Source of the DNA: Marinibacterium profundimaris
Lineage (GTDB): Bacteria; Pseudomonadota; Alphaproteobacteria; Rhodobacterales; Rhodobacteraceae
Direction of reading: 5' to 3'
NCBI RefSeq assembly: GCF_002210095.1
Contig: NZ_AQQR01000003.1
Coordinates: forward strand, 496,001-560,000
DNA: 64,000 bases
The position numbers and the translations under genes were made by a program. The notes below the pieces were generated by a model. The model saw only the letters and a program-made list of their open reading frames with translations. It searched no databases and was not told the origin of the DNA. Below, piece by piece: positions 43,243 to 52,133 of the stretch. The stretch's first letter is position 1. Every line of letters starts with the position of its first letter.

Positions 43243-44415
43243 ATGACCGCAGATGACATCCCCGCCCCCTTCGCCGGGCTCGAGGTCGGCTTCGACCTGC
43301 CGGCCCTGCCCGGCATGGATATCTCTCAGGTGCAGACGCCCTGCCTCGTGCTCGACCTCGATGCGCTGGAGCGCAACATCCGCAAGATGGGCGACTTCAA
43401 ACTCGCCCACGGGATGCGGCACCGGGCCCATGGCAAGATGCACAAATCCGTCGACGTGCTGAAGCTGCAGCAGCGGCTGGGCGGCGTCGACGGCGTCTGC
43501 TGCCAGAAGGTCAGCGAGGCCGAGGTCTTCGCCCGCGGCGGCATCACCGACATCCTCGTGTCCAACCAGGTGCGCGACCCGGCCAAGATCGACCGCCTGG
43601 CGCGCATGCCAAAGCTGGGCGCCGATGTCAGCGTCTGCATTGACGCGCTGTCCAATGTCGCCGACCTCTCAGAGGCCGCCACCCGCCATGGCACGACGCT
43701 GGGCGCGCTGGTCGAAATCGACTGCGGCGCCCGCCGCTGCGGCGTGGAGACCCCCGCCGAGGCGGTAGAGATCGCCCGCGCCATCGCCGCAACGCCCGGC
43801 CTGCGCTACGAGGGGATCCAGGCCTACCAGGGCGAGATGCAGCACCTGCCCACCCCGGCCGAGCGGCAGGCCGCCTTCGACATCGTCCTCGCCCAGGTGA
43901 GGCGGACCATCGCCGCGCTGACGGAGGCCGGGCTCGCCCCAGAGACCGTCACCGGCGGCGGCACCGGCAGCTACCGGTTCGAGGCCGCCTCGGGCGTCTA
44001 TACAGAGCTGCAATGCGGGTCTTATGCCTTCATGGATGCCGATTACGGGCGGATCCTCGACGACACCGGCGGGCGGTTCGACCAGGGCGAATGGGACAAC
44101 GCGCTTTTTATCCTCACCAGCATCATGAGCCACGCCAAGCCCGACCGGGCGGTCTGTGACGCGGGGCTGAAGGCGCAGGCGGTCGACAGCGGACTGCCGG
44201 TGGTTCACGGGCGGACGGATGTCACCTACATCCATTGCTCGGACGAACACGGCGTGCTGACCGACCCCGGCGGCGTTCTGAAGATCAACGAAAGGCTCAG
44301 GCTGATCCCGGGCCATTGCGATCCAACCTGCAACCTGCACGACTGGTATGTGGGGGTTCGGGACGGCAAGGTCGAAACCCTCTGGCCGGTCAGCGCGCGC
44401 GGCAAGGGGTACTGA
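43243..44415 (+). CDS. Beta-hydroxyaspartate-aldolase-like (BhcC/D-threonine aldolase family) PLP enzyme
   Basis: A 390-residue alanine-racemase-fold type III PLP enzyme. The Schiff-base Lys is Lys65 in RAHGKMHKSV. The C-terminal metal-binding block GHCDPTCNLHDWYVGV and the ending PVSARGKGY match the BhcC-like aldolases of Paracoccus-type bacteria, which cleave hydroxyaspartate to glycine and glyoxylate. AAGGACGAC precedes ATG 43243 as the ribosome binding site. It follows the amino sugar importer by 105 bases on the same strand, but the other bhc genes (aminotransferase, dehydratase, reductase) are not nearby. D-threonine or D-serine-type activity cannot be excluded. Confidence 0.85.
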   Translation: MTADDIPAPFAGLEVGFDLPALPGMDISQVQTPCLVLDLDALERNIRKMGDFKLAHGMRHRAHGKMHKSVDVLKLQQRLGGVDGVCCQKVSEAEVFARGGITDILVSNQVRDPAKIDRLARMPKLGADVSVCIDALSNVADLSEAATRHGTTLGALVEIDCGARRCGVETPAEAVEIARAIAATPGLRYEGIQAYQGEMQHLPTPAERQAAFDIVLAQVRRTIAALTEAGLAPETVTGGGTGSYRFEAASGVYTELQCGSYAFMDADYGRILDDTGGRFDQGEWDNALFILTSIMSHAKPDRAVCDAGLKAQAVDSGLPVVHGRTDVTYIHCSDEHGVLTDPGGVLKINERLRLIPGHCDPTCNLHDWYVGVRDGKVETLWPVSARGKGY

Positions 44416-44710
44416 CCGAAAAGGTTCGGCAGCCCCGTCTTTCCATCGCAATGCGCTCGGGACCGGGGGGAACCCAGCCGGCCGGGTGCCCGGACCTGCG
44501 GCTCATTGCGCCTCGCTCCGGCAGCCGCCACCGGACAGTTGCTGTAGAGACATCCCTGGACCTCCGGCACTCCGACCACCGCCATCGCAACGCCCCCGTC
44601 ACAACGCCTCTGTCGCAATTCGCTTAGCCGCGCTGTGGTTCTGTGGCACCATCCTCCCGAGGCAGGAAGACGCAGGCCCGAGCAGTCTGCACTTCAGGGA
44701 GGAGATGAAG

Positions 44711-46111
44711 ATGAACCTGAGACCCGATCCCACATTCCACGCCACACCAAGACTTGCCATGGAGGCCCCGGCGGAAACGCTTGCCTTCACGCTGATGCTC
44801 AGCCCCGACGGGTCCCAACCCGACGGGCTGGCGGTGGTCGACGTTGACCCGAAATCCAAGAGCTACGGAGAGATCGTCCACCAGGTGATCATGCCCAACA
44901 AGGGCGACGAGTTTCACCATTTCGGCTGGAACGCCTGTTCGTCTTCGCTCTCACCCCTGTCGGGCCACGCTTTCCTCGAGCGGCGCTACCTGATCATTCC
45001 CGGGATCCGGTCGTCGCGGATCTACGTGATCGACGTGAAAGACCCGCTGAAGGCAAAGATCCACAAGATCATCGAACCCGAGGAGGTCTTTGCCAAGACC
45101 GGCTATTCCCGTCCCCATACGATCCACTGCGGCCCCGAAGGCATCTATGTCTCGACCCTGGGCGGCGGCGGGGCGGACGGGACCGACGGGCCTCCGGGCA
45201 TCTTCATCATGGATTGCGAGACCTTCGACATCCTCGGCCGCTACGAGATGGACCGTGGCGAGCAGGACAAGCACTATGATTTCTGGTGGAACCTGCCGCG
45301 CGACTACATGGTCAGTTCGGAATGGGGCCTGCCGCCGCAGTTCGAGAACGGGATCGTGGCCGAGGACCTGTTGTCGAACAAATACGGGCACAAGATCCAT
45401 TTTTGGAAGCTGCGCGAACGCCGCAACGTGCAGACCATCGATCTGGGCGAGAACCACCAGATGGCACTTGAAATCCGGCCGGCGCACGACCCGTCGAAGG
45501 ATTATGGCTTCTGCGGGGTTGTGGTGGACACGACCAACCTGCAGGGGTCGATCTTTACCTGGTGGCGCAAGGACGATGGCACCTTCGAGGCGAAGAAGAC
45601 CCTGACCATCGACCCGCGCCCCGAAAAGCCCGAGAACCTGCCACCCCTGCTGCAGGGCTTCGAGGCGGTGCCGCCGCTGGTCACGGATATCGACCTCAGC
45701 CTCGATGACCGGTTCCTCTATGTCGCCTGCTGGGGGCTTGGCGAGATGCATCAATACGATGTCTCGGACCCGATGGCCCCGAAGCTGACCGGCAAGGTGG
45801 AGCTGGGCGGGATCGCGCGGAACACGCCCCATCCGAACGGCAAGCCCTTCGCCTACGGGCCGCAGATGGTCGAGATCAGCCGCGACGGCAAACGGGTCTA
45901 CTGGACCAACTCGCTATATTCCACGTGGGACGACCAGTTCTATCCCGATGACGAGGGCGGGCAGATGGTCATGGCCAATGTCGGAGAAAATGGCGGGCTG
46001 GAGCTGGACAAGGACTTCTACGTCTCCTTTCCCAAAGGCTACCGCAGCCACCAGATCCGGCTCGAGGGCGGCGACTGCTCTACCGACAGTTTCTGCTATC
46101 CCTCCGTCTGA
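44711..46111 (+). CDS. mtoX: Selenium-binding protein SBP56/methanethiol oxidase-like
   Basis: A 466-residue beta-propeller protein of the SBP56 family. ATG 44711 is chosen because AGGGAGGAG ends 6 bases before it; ATG 44705 directly abuts that site. Family blocks: FHHFGWNACSSS, RPHTIHCGPEGIYVSTLG, DFWWNLPRDYMVSSEWG, DINLSLDD-like DIDLSLDDRFLYVACWG and GGPQM-like YGPQMVEISRDGKRVYWTNS. Bacterial MtoX oxidises methanethiol to formaldehyde, sulfide and peroxide. No signal peptide is seen, whereas characterised MtoX is exported. A small membrane protein gene follows after 2 bases instead of the usual SCO1/MauG-type maturation genes. Confidence 0.88.
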   Translation: MNLRPDPTFHATPRLAMEAPAETLAFTLMLSPDGSQPDGLAVVDVDPKSKSYGEIVHQVIMPNKGDEFHHFGWNACSSSLSPLSGHAFLERRYLIIPGIRSSRIYVIDVKDPLKAKIHKIIEPEEVFAKTGYSRPHTIHCGPEGIYVSTLGGGGADGTDGPPGIFIMDCETFDILGRYEMDRGEQDKHYDFWWNLPRDYMVSSEWGLPPQFENGIVAEDLLSNKYGHKIHFWKLRERRNVQTIDLGENHQMALEIRPAHDPSKDYGFCGVVVDTTNLQGSIFTWWRKDDGTFEAKKTLTIDPRPEKPENLPPLLQGFEAVPPLVTDIDLSLDDRFLYVACWGLGEMHQYDVSDPMAPKLTGKVELGGIARNTPHPNGKPFAYGPQMVEISRDGKRVYWTNSLYSTWDDQFYPDDEGGQMVMANVGENGGLELDKDFYVSFPKGYRSHQIRLEGGDCSTDSFCYPSV

Positions 46112-46113
46112 GC

Positions 46114-46773
46114 ATGGATGCAGCGAACGGCGCAGCGGCCCTCTGGGGGGCCGTTGTCGCGTCCGGGATCTACCACGGGCTGAACCCGGGGATGGGGTGG
46201 CCGCTGGCGGTGTCGGCCGCGTTGATGGACCGGTCTCCGCGCAGTCTGCTGCGCGCGCTGCTGGCGCTGGCGGCGGGGCATCTTCTGGCGATGGTGGTGA
46301 TCCTGTTTCCCTTCACCGCGCTTCTGGTGCTGGCCGAACGGCAGAGAGAGATCCAGCTTGCCGCCTCGGTGCTGGTGATCGCGCTGGGTGTCTACCTGCT
46401 GATCAACCGCCGCCATCCCCGGTTCCTGTCCCGTGTGCCGCCCAGCCGGCTGGGGCTCTGGTCCTTCCTTGCGGCGCTGGCGCATGGCGCGGCTCTGATG
46501 CTTGTGCCGATCTACCTTGGCATCTGCCGGACCATTGAAACCGATGCGGGCCACGCGGCCGCAGCCGACCTGATGACGCGCAACACCGGTGTGGCGGCCA
46601 TGGTGGCGGTCATCCACACCCTCGCCATGGCCGGATCGGGCGGGCTTGTGGCGTTTGGTGTCTACCGCTGGCTGGGGTTGAAATTCCTGTCAAAAAGCTG
46701 GTTCAACCTCGATCTCGTCTGGGCGCTCAGCCTGGTGCTTGTGGGCGTGATCTCGCTTTTCGCCGCGCTCTGA
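46114..46773 (+). CDS. Small integral membrane protein of unknown function, linked to SBP56
   Basis: A 219-residue protein with about six hydrophobic segments (approximately residues 8-28, 45-65, 70-90, 110-135, 155-180 and 195-218). I do not recognise a firm family. Conserved-looking features are GIYHGLNPGMGWPLAVSAAL near the N-terminus, with an intramembrane His and Pro, and LAALAHGAALMLVPIYLGIC in the middle, with a second His. The paired HG motifs in helices recall metal or cytochrome-maturation transporters (HupE/UreJ, NicO or CcdA-like), but this is only a resemblance. It begins 2 bases after mtoX and so is surely co-translated. A copper or other metal supply role for SBP56 is a reasonable guess. 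Confidence 0.75.
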   Translation: MDAANGAAALWGAVVASGIYHGLNPGMGWPLAVSAALMDRSPRSLLRALLALAAGHLLAMVVILFPFTALLVLAERQREIQLAASVLVIALGVYLLINRRHPRFLSRVPPSRLGLWSFLAALAHGAALMLVPIYLGICRTIETDAGHAAAADLMTRNTGVAAMVAVIHTLAMAGSGGLVAFGVYRWLGLKFLSKSWFNLDLVWALSLVLVGVISLFAAL

Positions 46774-46817
46774 CGGGGCGCAGGACCGGCGAGGCCCGGC
46801 CCGTCACCCCAACCCCG

Positions 46818-47774
46818 TCAGCCCCAGGGCCCGGACGGATCGGACGACCCCGAAGACCTGCGCGGCACACGCGGCACCGAGGACGACCGCTCGCGGATCT
46901 CCGGCCGAGCCTGGCGCGTTTCGCGCCGCGCAGCCGGCATCGAGGCGGCGAGCTCGCGCAGGGCCGCCACGCGGTTCGCCGTCGACGGGTGCGTCGCGAA
47001 CAGGCTGTCGCGGGCATGGGCATGCAGCGGGTTGATGATGAACATATGCGCCGTGGCCGGGTTGCGCTCGGCGGTGTCGTTGTCGATCCGCGACGCCCCG
47101 GCCTGGATCCGCTCCAGCGCCGTGGCCAGCCACAGCGGCTGGCCGCAGATCTCGGCCCCCGCCTTGTCGGCGGCATATTCCCGGGTCCGGCTGATCGCCA
47201 TCTGCACCAGCGCCGCCGCCATCGGCGCAAGGAACATCATCGCCAGCGAGGCGACAATCCCCGGGCCCTCGTCCCGGCGTCCGCCGAAGAACAGCGCGAA
47301 ATTCGCCAGCATGGTGATCGCACCGGCAAAGGTCGCCGTCACCGTCATGATCGCGGTGTCGTGGTTGCGGATATGCGCCAGCTCATGCGCGACCACGCCG
47401 GCCAGCTCCTCGCGCGAAAGCGCCCGCATCAGGCCGGTGGTCACCGCGACGGCGGCGTTCTGCGGGTTGCGCCCCGTGGCAAAGGCGTTGGGCTGCGGCG
47501 TATCAATAACATAGACCTTCGGCATCGGCAGGTTGGCGTTGCGGGCCAGCTCTGACACCATCTTGGTCAGCCCGGCCGGATCGTTCATCGCCACGGGCTG
47601 CGCGTTGTGCATCCGCAGCACCATCTTGTCGGAATTCCACCAGGTGAAGACGTTCATCACCGCCGCCGCCACCAGGGCAAAGATCATGCCCCCGCTGCCG
47701 GCCAGCATGTATCCGATCCCCATGAACAAAGCCGTCATCGCGGCCATCAGCATGGCAGTTTTCAGGTAACCCAT
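46818..47774 (-). CDS. htpX: HtpX membrane metalloprotease (M48)
   Basis: A 318-residue inner-membrane zinc protease for quality control of misfolded membrane proteins. Two N-terminal helices (~5-25, 28-45) precede the zinc motif HELAH (His130, Glu131, His134); the third ligand lies in the Glu of REYAADKAG, and two further helices lie between them. The C-terminal 45 residues are a polar Arg/Ser/Pro tail longer than in E. coli HtpX. It is convergent with the SBP56 pair and unrelated to nitrogen metabolism. Confidence 0.95.
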   Translation of the reverse strand: MGYLKTAMLMAAMTALFMGIGYMLAGSGGMIFALVAAAVMNVFTWWNSDKMVLRMHNAQPVAMNDPAGLTKMVSELARNANLPMPKVYVIDTPQPNAFATGRNPQNAAVAVTTGLMRALSREELAGVVAHELAHIRNHDTAIMTVTATFAGAITMLANFALFFGGRRDEGPGIVASLAMMFLAPMAAALVQMAISRTREYAADKAGAEICGQPLWLATALERIQAGASRIDNDTAERNPATAHMFIINPLHAHARDSLFATHPSTANRVAALRELAASMPAARRETRQARPEIRERSSSVPRVPRRSSGSSDPSGPWG

Positions 47775-47852
47775 CGCTCACATCGTCCAAATGCTATCGT
47801 TGCGACAGATATAGGATGCATTGCGCGCCCAACAATCCGGGCAAGCGGGCGA

Positions 47853-47874
47853 AGGCCTCCTCGCCAGGAGGCCT
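47853..47874 (-). terminator. Perfect hairpin after the nit cluster
   Basis: AGGCCTCCT (47853-47861) and AGGAGGCCT (47866-47874) form a perfect 9-bp stem with a CGCC loop, 56 bases beyond the nitH stop. No U-run follows on either strand, so it may be a Rho-aided terminator or an mRNA end. It lies within the 155-base gap before htpX, which otherwise holds only the htpX leader. Confidence 0.4.
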
Positions 47875-47929
47875 GCCGCCCGTGGCACCGCCGCCCGGAG
47901 GCATGGCGAGCACTGCACCAGTGCTTGCC

Positions 47930-49234
47930 TCAGACGTGACCGCCGACAACCCGCCCCAGATCCCGGGTTTCCTCCATCTGCGCGGCAATCCGGGCGGCAA
48001 GGTAGCGGCTGTCTTCCTCGATCCCCAGGAACCGACCTGATCCCCAGGTGTTCAGCCAGCCCAGCCCGATGAAATGCAGGCCCCGGTGCGGTGTCACTCC
48101 GCGGTGATGCCGGGGTTTGCCGCGGTCGTCGAAGACATCCGCCTCGATCCACGAGTAATCCGGCCGGAAGCCGATGGCCCAGAGAACCGAAGCGATCCCG
48201 GCCTCGGCCAGGTCGACGCGGGTGCGTTCCGCCTCGGGCTCCCAGACCTTGGTGAAGGGCGGCTCTTCGGGGGCGTCGATGCCCTCGCGCGCGATATGGG
48301 CGTCGATCTGAGTGCGGATGCCGACATAGGAGCGGTCCGCATCGTCGAGGTTCTTCGCCAGATCGGGCAGAAACGAGACCTCGGTGCCGTTCATGTCCGA
48401 GAGCGAGCCGTAAAGCTCCACACCATGGTCCAGATGGAAGCGGCGCAGGTCGATCTCCTTGCCGCCATCGCGGCCGGACATGTAGTGATTGGTCTGGGTC
48501 AGCGCCTTCTGCGGATCGGGATGGGTGTCGATGGTGATCCGGTAATGCCCGGCATCGTAAAGCCAGTCCGTCGCATCGCGGCCCCGGTACTTGCGCGGGC
48601 TGCGCGGCGCGGGGCCGACGGCCAGATGCACGTCGCGGCCGGCACGGGTGAAATCCTCCATCAGCTGGACGCCCGACTGCCCGGTGCCGACGATCAGCAC
48701 GCCGCCCTCGGGGAACTGGTCCACGTTGCGGTAATCGACCGAATGCATCTGGAAGATCGACGGATCGAGCCGCTGCGCGTATCCCGGTTCGATCGGCGTG
48801 TCGTACCCTCCGGTGGCGATCACGACCTGGTCGCAGGTCCAGGTGCTGATCGAGGTTTCGACCGTGAAGCCGTGATCCCCGGGCACTACGCGGGTGACAT
48901 CCACCCCTTCGCGCAGGTTCGGCTGCACCTTGTCGGCGAAGGCGTCGAGATAGGCGGTGATCTCGTCCTTCAGCATGAAGCCGTCGGGATCGGTGCCGCC
49001 ATACTCGCGGTCATAGTGGAAATCCGGCAGCCGGCATTGCCAGTTCGGCGTCACGAGGCAGAAGCTGTCCCAGCGGTTCACGCGCCACGACTGGAACCGG
49101 GCGTGGCGTTCGAAGACGATGCTGTCGATGCCCTGCTGCTGCAGGCAATACGCGGTGGATATCCCGGCCTGCCCGCCGCCGACGATGACGACGGGGATAT
49201 GCGGCACGCTGTCTGTCATCGGGTCCGTCCTCAT
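47930..49234 (-). CDS. nitH: Flavin-dependent oxidoreductase of the nit cluster (MSMEG_0569 family)
   Basis: A 434-residue FAD/NADPH monooxygenase-like protein. The FAD-binding motif GGGQAGISTAYCLQQQG lies near residue 19 and a second Rossmann motif, IVGTGQSGVQLMEDF, near residue 180 for NAD(P)H. The order of the seven genes is the known one, and this is the final gene. Its ATG at 49234 overlaps the nitG stop (ATGA) and has GGAG 8 bases before it; ATG 49219 is an alternative. It probably oxidises an intermediate made by the other nit enzymes; the exact reaction is not established. Confidence 0.9.
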   Translation of the reverse strand: MRTDPMTDSVPHIPVVIVGGGQAGISTAYCLQQQGIDSIVFERHARFQSWRVNRWDSFCLVTPNWQCRLPDFHYDREYGGTDPDGFMLKDEITAYLDAFADKVQPNLREGVDVTRVVPGDHGFTVETSISTWTCDQVVIATGGYDTPIEPGYAQRLDPSIFQMHSVDYRNVDQFPEGGVLIVGTGQSGVQLMEDFTRAGRDVHLAVGPAPRSPRKYRGRDATDWLYDAGHYRITIDTHPDPQKALTQTNHYMSGRDGGKEIDLRRFHLDHGVELYGSLSDMNGTEVSFLPDLAKNLDDADRSYVGIRTQIDAHIAREGIDAPEEPPFTKVWEPEAERTRVDLAEAGIASVLWAIGFRPDYSWIEADVFDDRGKPRHHRGVTPHRGLHFIGLGWLNTWGSGRFLGIEEDSRYLAARIAAQMEETRDLGRVVGGHV

Positions 49235-49515
49235 TGCGAAATCTCCAGGCAGGCAACCTTGCCCTTTTGATCGGGCAGGCCCGCCACCCGGGCCTCGATC
49301 CGGCCCAGCTGATCCATCGCGGCGCTGCAGGCGAAGCCGTACTTGCGTTCGACCCGGCCCGAGGCACGCTCCATCGCGGTTCGGGCCCGGGCAAGGAAAT
49401 CGGGGACCGGATAGCTCTGCCCCGCTTCGAACAGTTCGGTGACGACGGAGGACGGGGAATAGAGCCGTTCCTCGGCCCCGTCGGGCCAGCGGACGGTCCA
49501 GAATGTTTCAGGCAT
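49231..49515 (-). CDS. nitG: Small nit-cluster protein (MSMEG_0570 family)
   Basis: A 94-residue soluble protein of unknown function starting at ATG 49515 (MPETFWTVRWPDG), 8 bases inside nitF, with GGAG upstream. The pattern VRWPDG-EERLYSPSSVV and the region YPVPDFLARARTAM mark the nit-cluster family annotated elsewhere as a nitrogen-starvation response protein. It has no catalytic motif or membrane segment; it may be a subunit or carrier. It was recognised mainly by sequence together with position between nitF and nitH. Confidence 0.85.
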   Translation of the reverse strand: MPETFWTVRWPDGAEERLYSPSSVVTELFEAGQSYPVPDFLARARTAMERASGRVERKYGFACSAAMDQLGRIEARVAGLPDQKGKVACLEISQ

Positions 49516-50473
49516 CGGATGCTCCAAGGTCGAGATACGGGGTCCGGGCGTGATCCCAGAACAGCGCGCTGTCCGCGCCGTCGGTCAGGGTGACGCAGCT
49601 GCCTTCGGTCACGCGGCCGATGGCATGGGCGTCGATGCCGCGCGCGCAGAACCGGGCGCTGACGGCGTTGGCCTCCTCGCGCGGGACGGAGAGCAGAAAA
49701 CCGAAGCTGGGAAAGCTGCGCAGCCAGCGTTCTGTCTCCACGGTTTTCGGCGGCTGCAGGGTAGAGACGTCGATCTCCATTCCCACGCCGGAACATTCGG
49801 CAAGCATCAGCGCGGTGCCGACGATGCCGCCTTGGCTGATGTCCTTTCCGGCCCTGACCAGATCGTCCTCGGCCAGTTCGGCCAGCAGCGCGAGATCGCC
49901 GCGCAGCCGGGCATGGGGCGCCTCGAGCGCGGCGCAGAAGTTGTCGAAGTTGCGGTAGGCGCCGCGCTGGTCGATGGCCGCGATCAGCAGGTCACCGGGC
50001 GCGGCATCGAAGCTGGTGATCAGCTTCTGCGCCCGGCCGAAGACCGAAGCGGCCAGCCCGACCGAGGGGGCCGAAAGGTTCGTGTGCCCGCCCACCAGCG
50101 GCACGTCATAGGCGGCGGCGGCATCGCGCAGGCCCGCCAGCATCGGGGCGGCCGTCTCGGCATCGGGGGCCCAGACCTGGTCGACGATGGCGGTGGGGCG
50201 GCCGCCCATGGCCGCGATGTCCGACAGGTTGACCATCACCGCGCACCAGCCGGCGAACCACGGATCGTCGGCCACGAAGGCAGGAATGAACCCCTCGCCC
50301 GCCAGCAAGTCGTAGCCGTCCTCGCGGGGAAGAACGGCGGCATCGTCTCCGGGCCGACCTGCGTGATCCGAGGTCAGGCCAAGCGCGCGGGTCGTCCGGG
50401 CGATGCCCAGCTTAGAGCGGACCGAAGGATGGGCGGCGAGCCGTTCGGCCAGGCAGCCGATGTCGGGTGTCAT
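49508..50473 (-). CDS. nitF: AIR-synthase-like protein of the nit cluster (Sll0787 family)
   Basis: A 321-residue protein of the PurM/SelD/HypE ATP-binding fold. Start ATG 50473 (MTPDIGCLAE) overlaps the nitE stop. Features are GDDAAVLP near residue 40, AVMVNLSDIAAMGG and LVGGHTNLS, corresponding to the ATP/Mg sites of PurM-like enzymes, and GKDISQGGIVGTALMLAE. Such proteins activate amides or carboxylates by phosphorylation, so a phosphoryl-activated nitrogen intermediate is plausible in the pathway. The true reaction is unknown. Confidence 0.9.
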   Translation of the reverse strand: MTPDIGCLAERLAAHPSVRSKLGIARTTRALGLTSDHAGRPGDDAAVLPREDGYDLLAGEGFIPAFVADDPWFAGWCAVMVNLSDIAAMGGRPTAIVDQVWAPDAETAAPMLAGLRDAAAAYDVPLVGGHTNLSAPSVGLAASVFGRAQKLITSFDAAPGDLLIAAIDQRGAYRNFDNFCAALEAPHARLRGDLALLAELAEDDLVRAGKDISQGGIVGTALMLAECSGVGMEIDVSTLQPPKTVETERWLRSFPSFGFLLSVPREEANAVSARFCARGIDAHAIGRVTEGSCVTLTDGADSALFWDHARTPYLDLGASDA

Positions 50474-51018
50474 GGCGCCGGCCTCGGGGCCGAGCGGTGA
50501 TACCAGCCCGCCACCGGGTCGCTGCAGGGCGGGTAATAATCGAGGTCCACCTGCATCTTCATGTGCGGCGTGCCGTGGAAATCGACCTCTTCCAGCGGCT
50601 GCCAGTGCAGGCGCTGGAACAGCGGCACGTTCTGCATCTGGACATGGGCCAGGAACCGGTCGCAGCCGCGCGCATTGGCGGTGCAGACGGCGAGGCGGAT
50701 AAGCTCGGTCCCCAGCCGCGAGACCGCACGGAAATCGCGGTCCACCGCCAGCCGCGAGCCCCACCACAGGCGCGGGCTGTCCTCGTGGATGCGCACGGTA
50801 CCCACGACCTGGTCGGCCTCGTGCGCATAGGTCGACAGCGCCACCAGATGAGTGGCGATCAGGTCGATCTCGTCGCGATCATGCTCGGCGAAAATCCCCT
50901 GTTCGCGCACGAAGACCCGATGCCGAAGCGCCGACGCGCCCTCGGCCTCGAACCGTGTCGAGGCGGCGCGAACGTAGTAGCCGGGGCACTGGAACTGGCG
51001 CGGCTCAAGCTCGATCAT
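50470..51018 (-). CDS. nitE: GNAT-type N-acetyltransferase of the nit cluster (MSMEG_0567/Sll0786 family)
   Basis: A 182-residue GNAT-fold protein starting at ATG 51018 ([10 protein letters not shown]), overlapping nitD by four bases. The GNAT core is seen in LRHRVFVREQGIF, VVGTVRIHED and WGSRLAVDRDFR-RLGTELIRLAV, the last being the acetyl-CoA-binding A motif. The start codon further upstream was rejected because that part is the shadow of nitD. It probably acetylates or acyl-transfers a small product of the nitrilase or radical SAM enzyme. Confidence 0.9.
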   Translation of the reverse strand: MIELEPRQFQCPGYYVRAASTRFEAEGASALRHRVFVREQGIFAEHDRDEIDLIATHLVALSTYAHEADQVVGTVRIHEDSPRLWWGSRLAVDRDFRAVSRLGTELIRLAVCTANARGCDRFLAHVQMQNVPLFQRLHWQPLEEVDFHGTPHMKMQVDLDYYPPCSDPVAGWYHRSAPRPAP

Positions 51019-52133
51019 GCCGGCACCTTCAGCTTCTCGTAGGTTGCCAAAGCCGAACAGGCGCCGCATTTGCCGCAACCGGCCTTCATCTCGGACGACA
51101 GGATCCCGGCGCGGGCGATCATCTGACCAAGCGGTTCGAGGATCCCGGCCATGAACTCGGTCGAAGGCGCGGGATGGCTTTCCAGCGGAGTGCCCGAGAT
51201 CGGGACGAAGGGCACGACGAAGGGATAGACGCCCATGGCGCACAGCTTTTCGCCCATCTCAAGGATCGCCTGCTGCGTGTCGCCAAGCCCCGCGAGGATG
51301 TAGGTGGAGACCTGACCGCGCCCGAAGACCTTCACCGCCGCCTCGAAGCTGGAGAAATACTTCTCCAGCGGGACCGAGGCCTTGCCGGGCATGATCCGCT
51401 GCCGGACCTCGGGCGTCACCGCCTCCAGGTGCATGCCCAGCGTGTCGATCCCGGCGTCGAACATGCGCTGGTGCCAGGCGTCGTCCTCGGGCGGTTCGCA
51501 CTGGCCCTGCAGCGGCAGGTCGACGGCGGCCTTGATCGCCTCGGCGCTCTCACACAGCACCTTGGCGCCCCGGTCCTTGCCGGCGGGCGTGCCGGTGGTC
51601 AGCACCATGTGGGTCACGCCGTCCAGCTCCACGGCGGCCTTCGCCACCTCGGCCAGCTGCGCGGGGGTCTTGTGGGCGATGGTGCGCCCGGCGGCGAGGC
51701 TCTGCCCGATCGAGCAGAACTGGCAGGTCTTCTTGCGGCTTTCATAGCGGATGCAGGTCTGCAGGACTGTGGTGGCCAGCACGTCCTTCGAGTGCAGCGC
51801 CGCGATTTGGCTGTAGGGAATGCCGTCGGCCGTCTTCAGCTGGTAGAACTTCGCCCTGGTGGGAAAGCGCACCTGCGCCACCTCGGCCCCGTCGCGGGTG
51901 ACGCGGGCGGCGCCGGTGTCGTCGGGGGCCTCGACCAGGTAGGGGCTGTCGAAGCTGGGCGCGGTGTGGACCGGGATCATCACCGTGCGGTCGCCGATGG
52001 TGATCGCCTTGTGATCCGACGGCCCCGCCCCGCCCCGCCGGCTTTCCTGGCCCGCGCGGGGATCGACGAGGCGCATCCCGTGGGTCTGCAATTCGTTGAT
52101 GAGATTGGCCTGGTCAAAGCTCTGGTCAAACAT
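51015..52133 (-). CDS. nitD: Radical SAM protein of the nit cluster (MSMEG_0568 family)
   Basis: A 372-residue protein starting at ATG 52133 ([11 protein letters not shown]), 8 bases inside nitC. The presumed cluster cysteines are Cys127, Cys137 and Cys140 in [15 protein letters not shown], a CX9CX2C spacing rather than CX3CX2C. A radical SAM fold is supported by [27 protein letters not shown] and [22 protein letters not shown]-terminal triplet, Cys353, Cys356 and Cys359 in GCGKCGACS, could bind a second cluster. Function in the pathway is unknown. It overlaps nitE by ATGA. Confidence 0.9.
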   Translation of the reverse strand: MFDQSFDQANLINELQTHGMRLVDPRAGQESRRGGAGPSDHKAITIGDRTVMIPVHTAPSFDSPYLVEAPDDTGAARVTRDGAEVAQVRFPTRAKFYQLKTADGIPYSQIAALHSKDVLATTVLQTCIRYESRKKTCQFCSIGQSLAAGRTIAHKTPAQLAEVAKAAVELDGVTHMVLTTGTPAGKDRGAKVLCESAEAIKAAVDLPLQGQCEPPEDDAWHQRMFDAGIDTLGMHLEAVTPEVRQRIMPGKASVPLEKYFSSFEAAVKVFGRGQVSTYILAGLGDTQQAILEMGEKLCAMGVYPFVVPFVPISGTPLESHPAPSTEFMAGILEPLGQMIARAGILSSEMKAGCGKCGACSALATYEKLKVPA

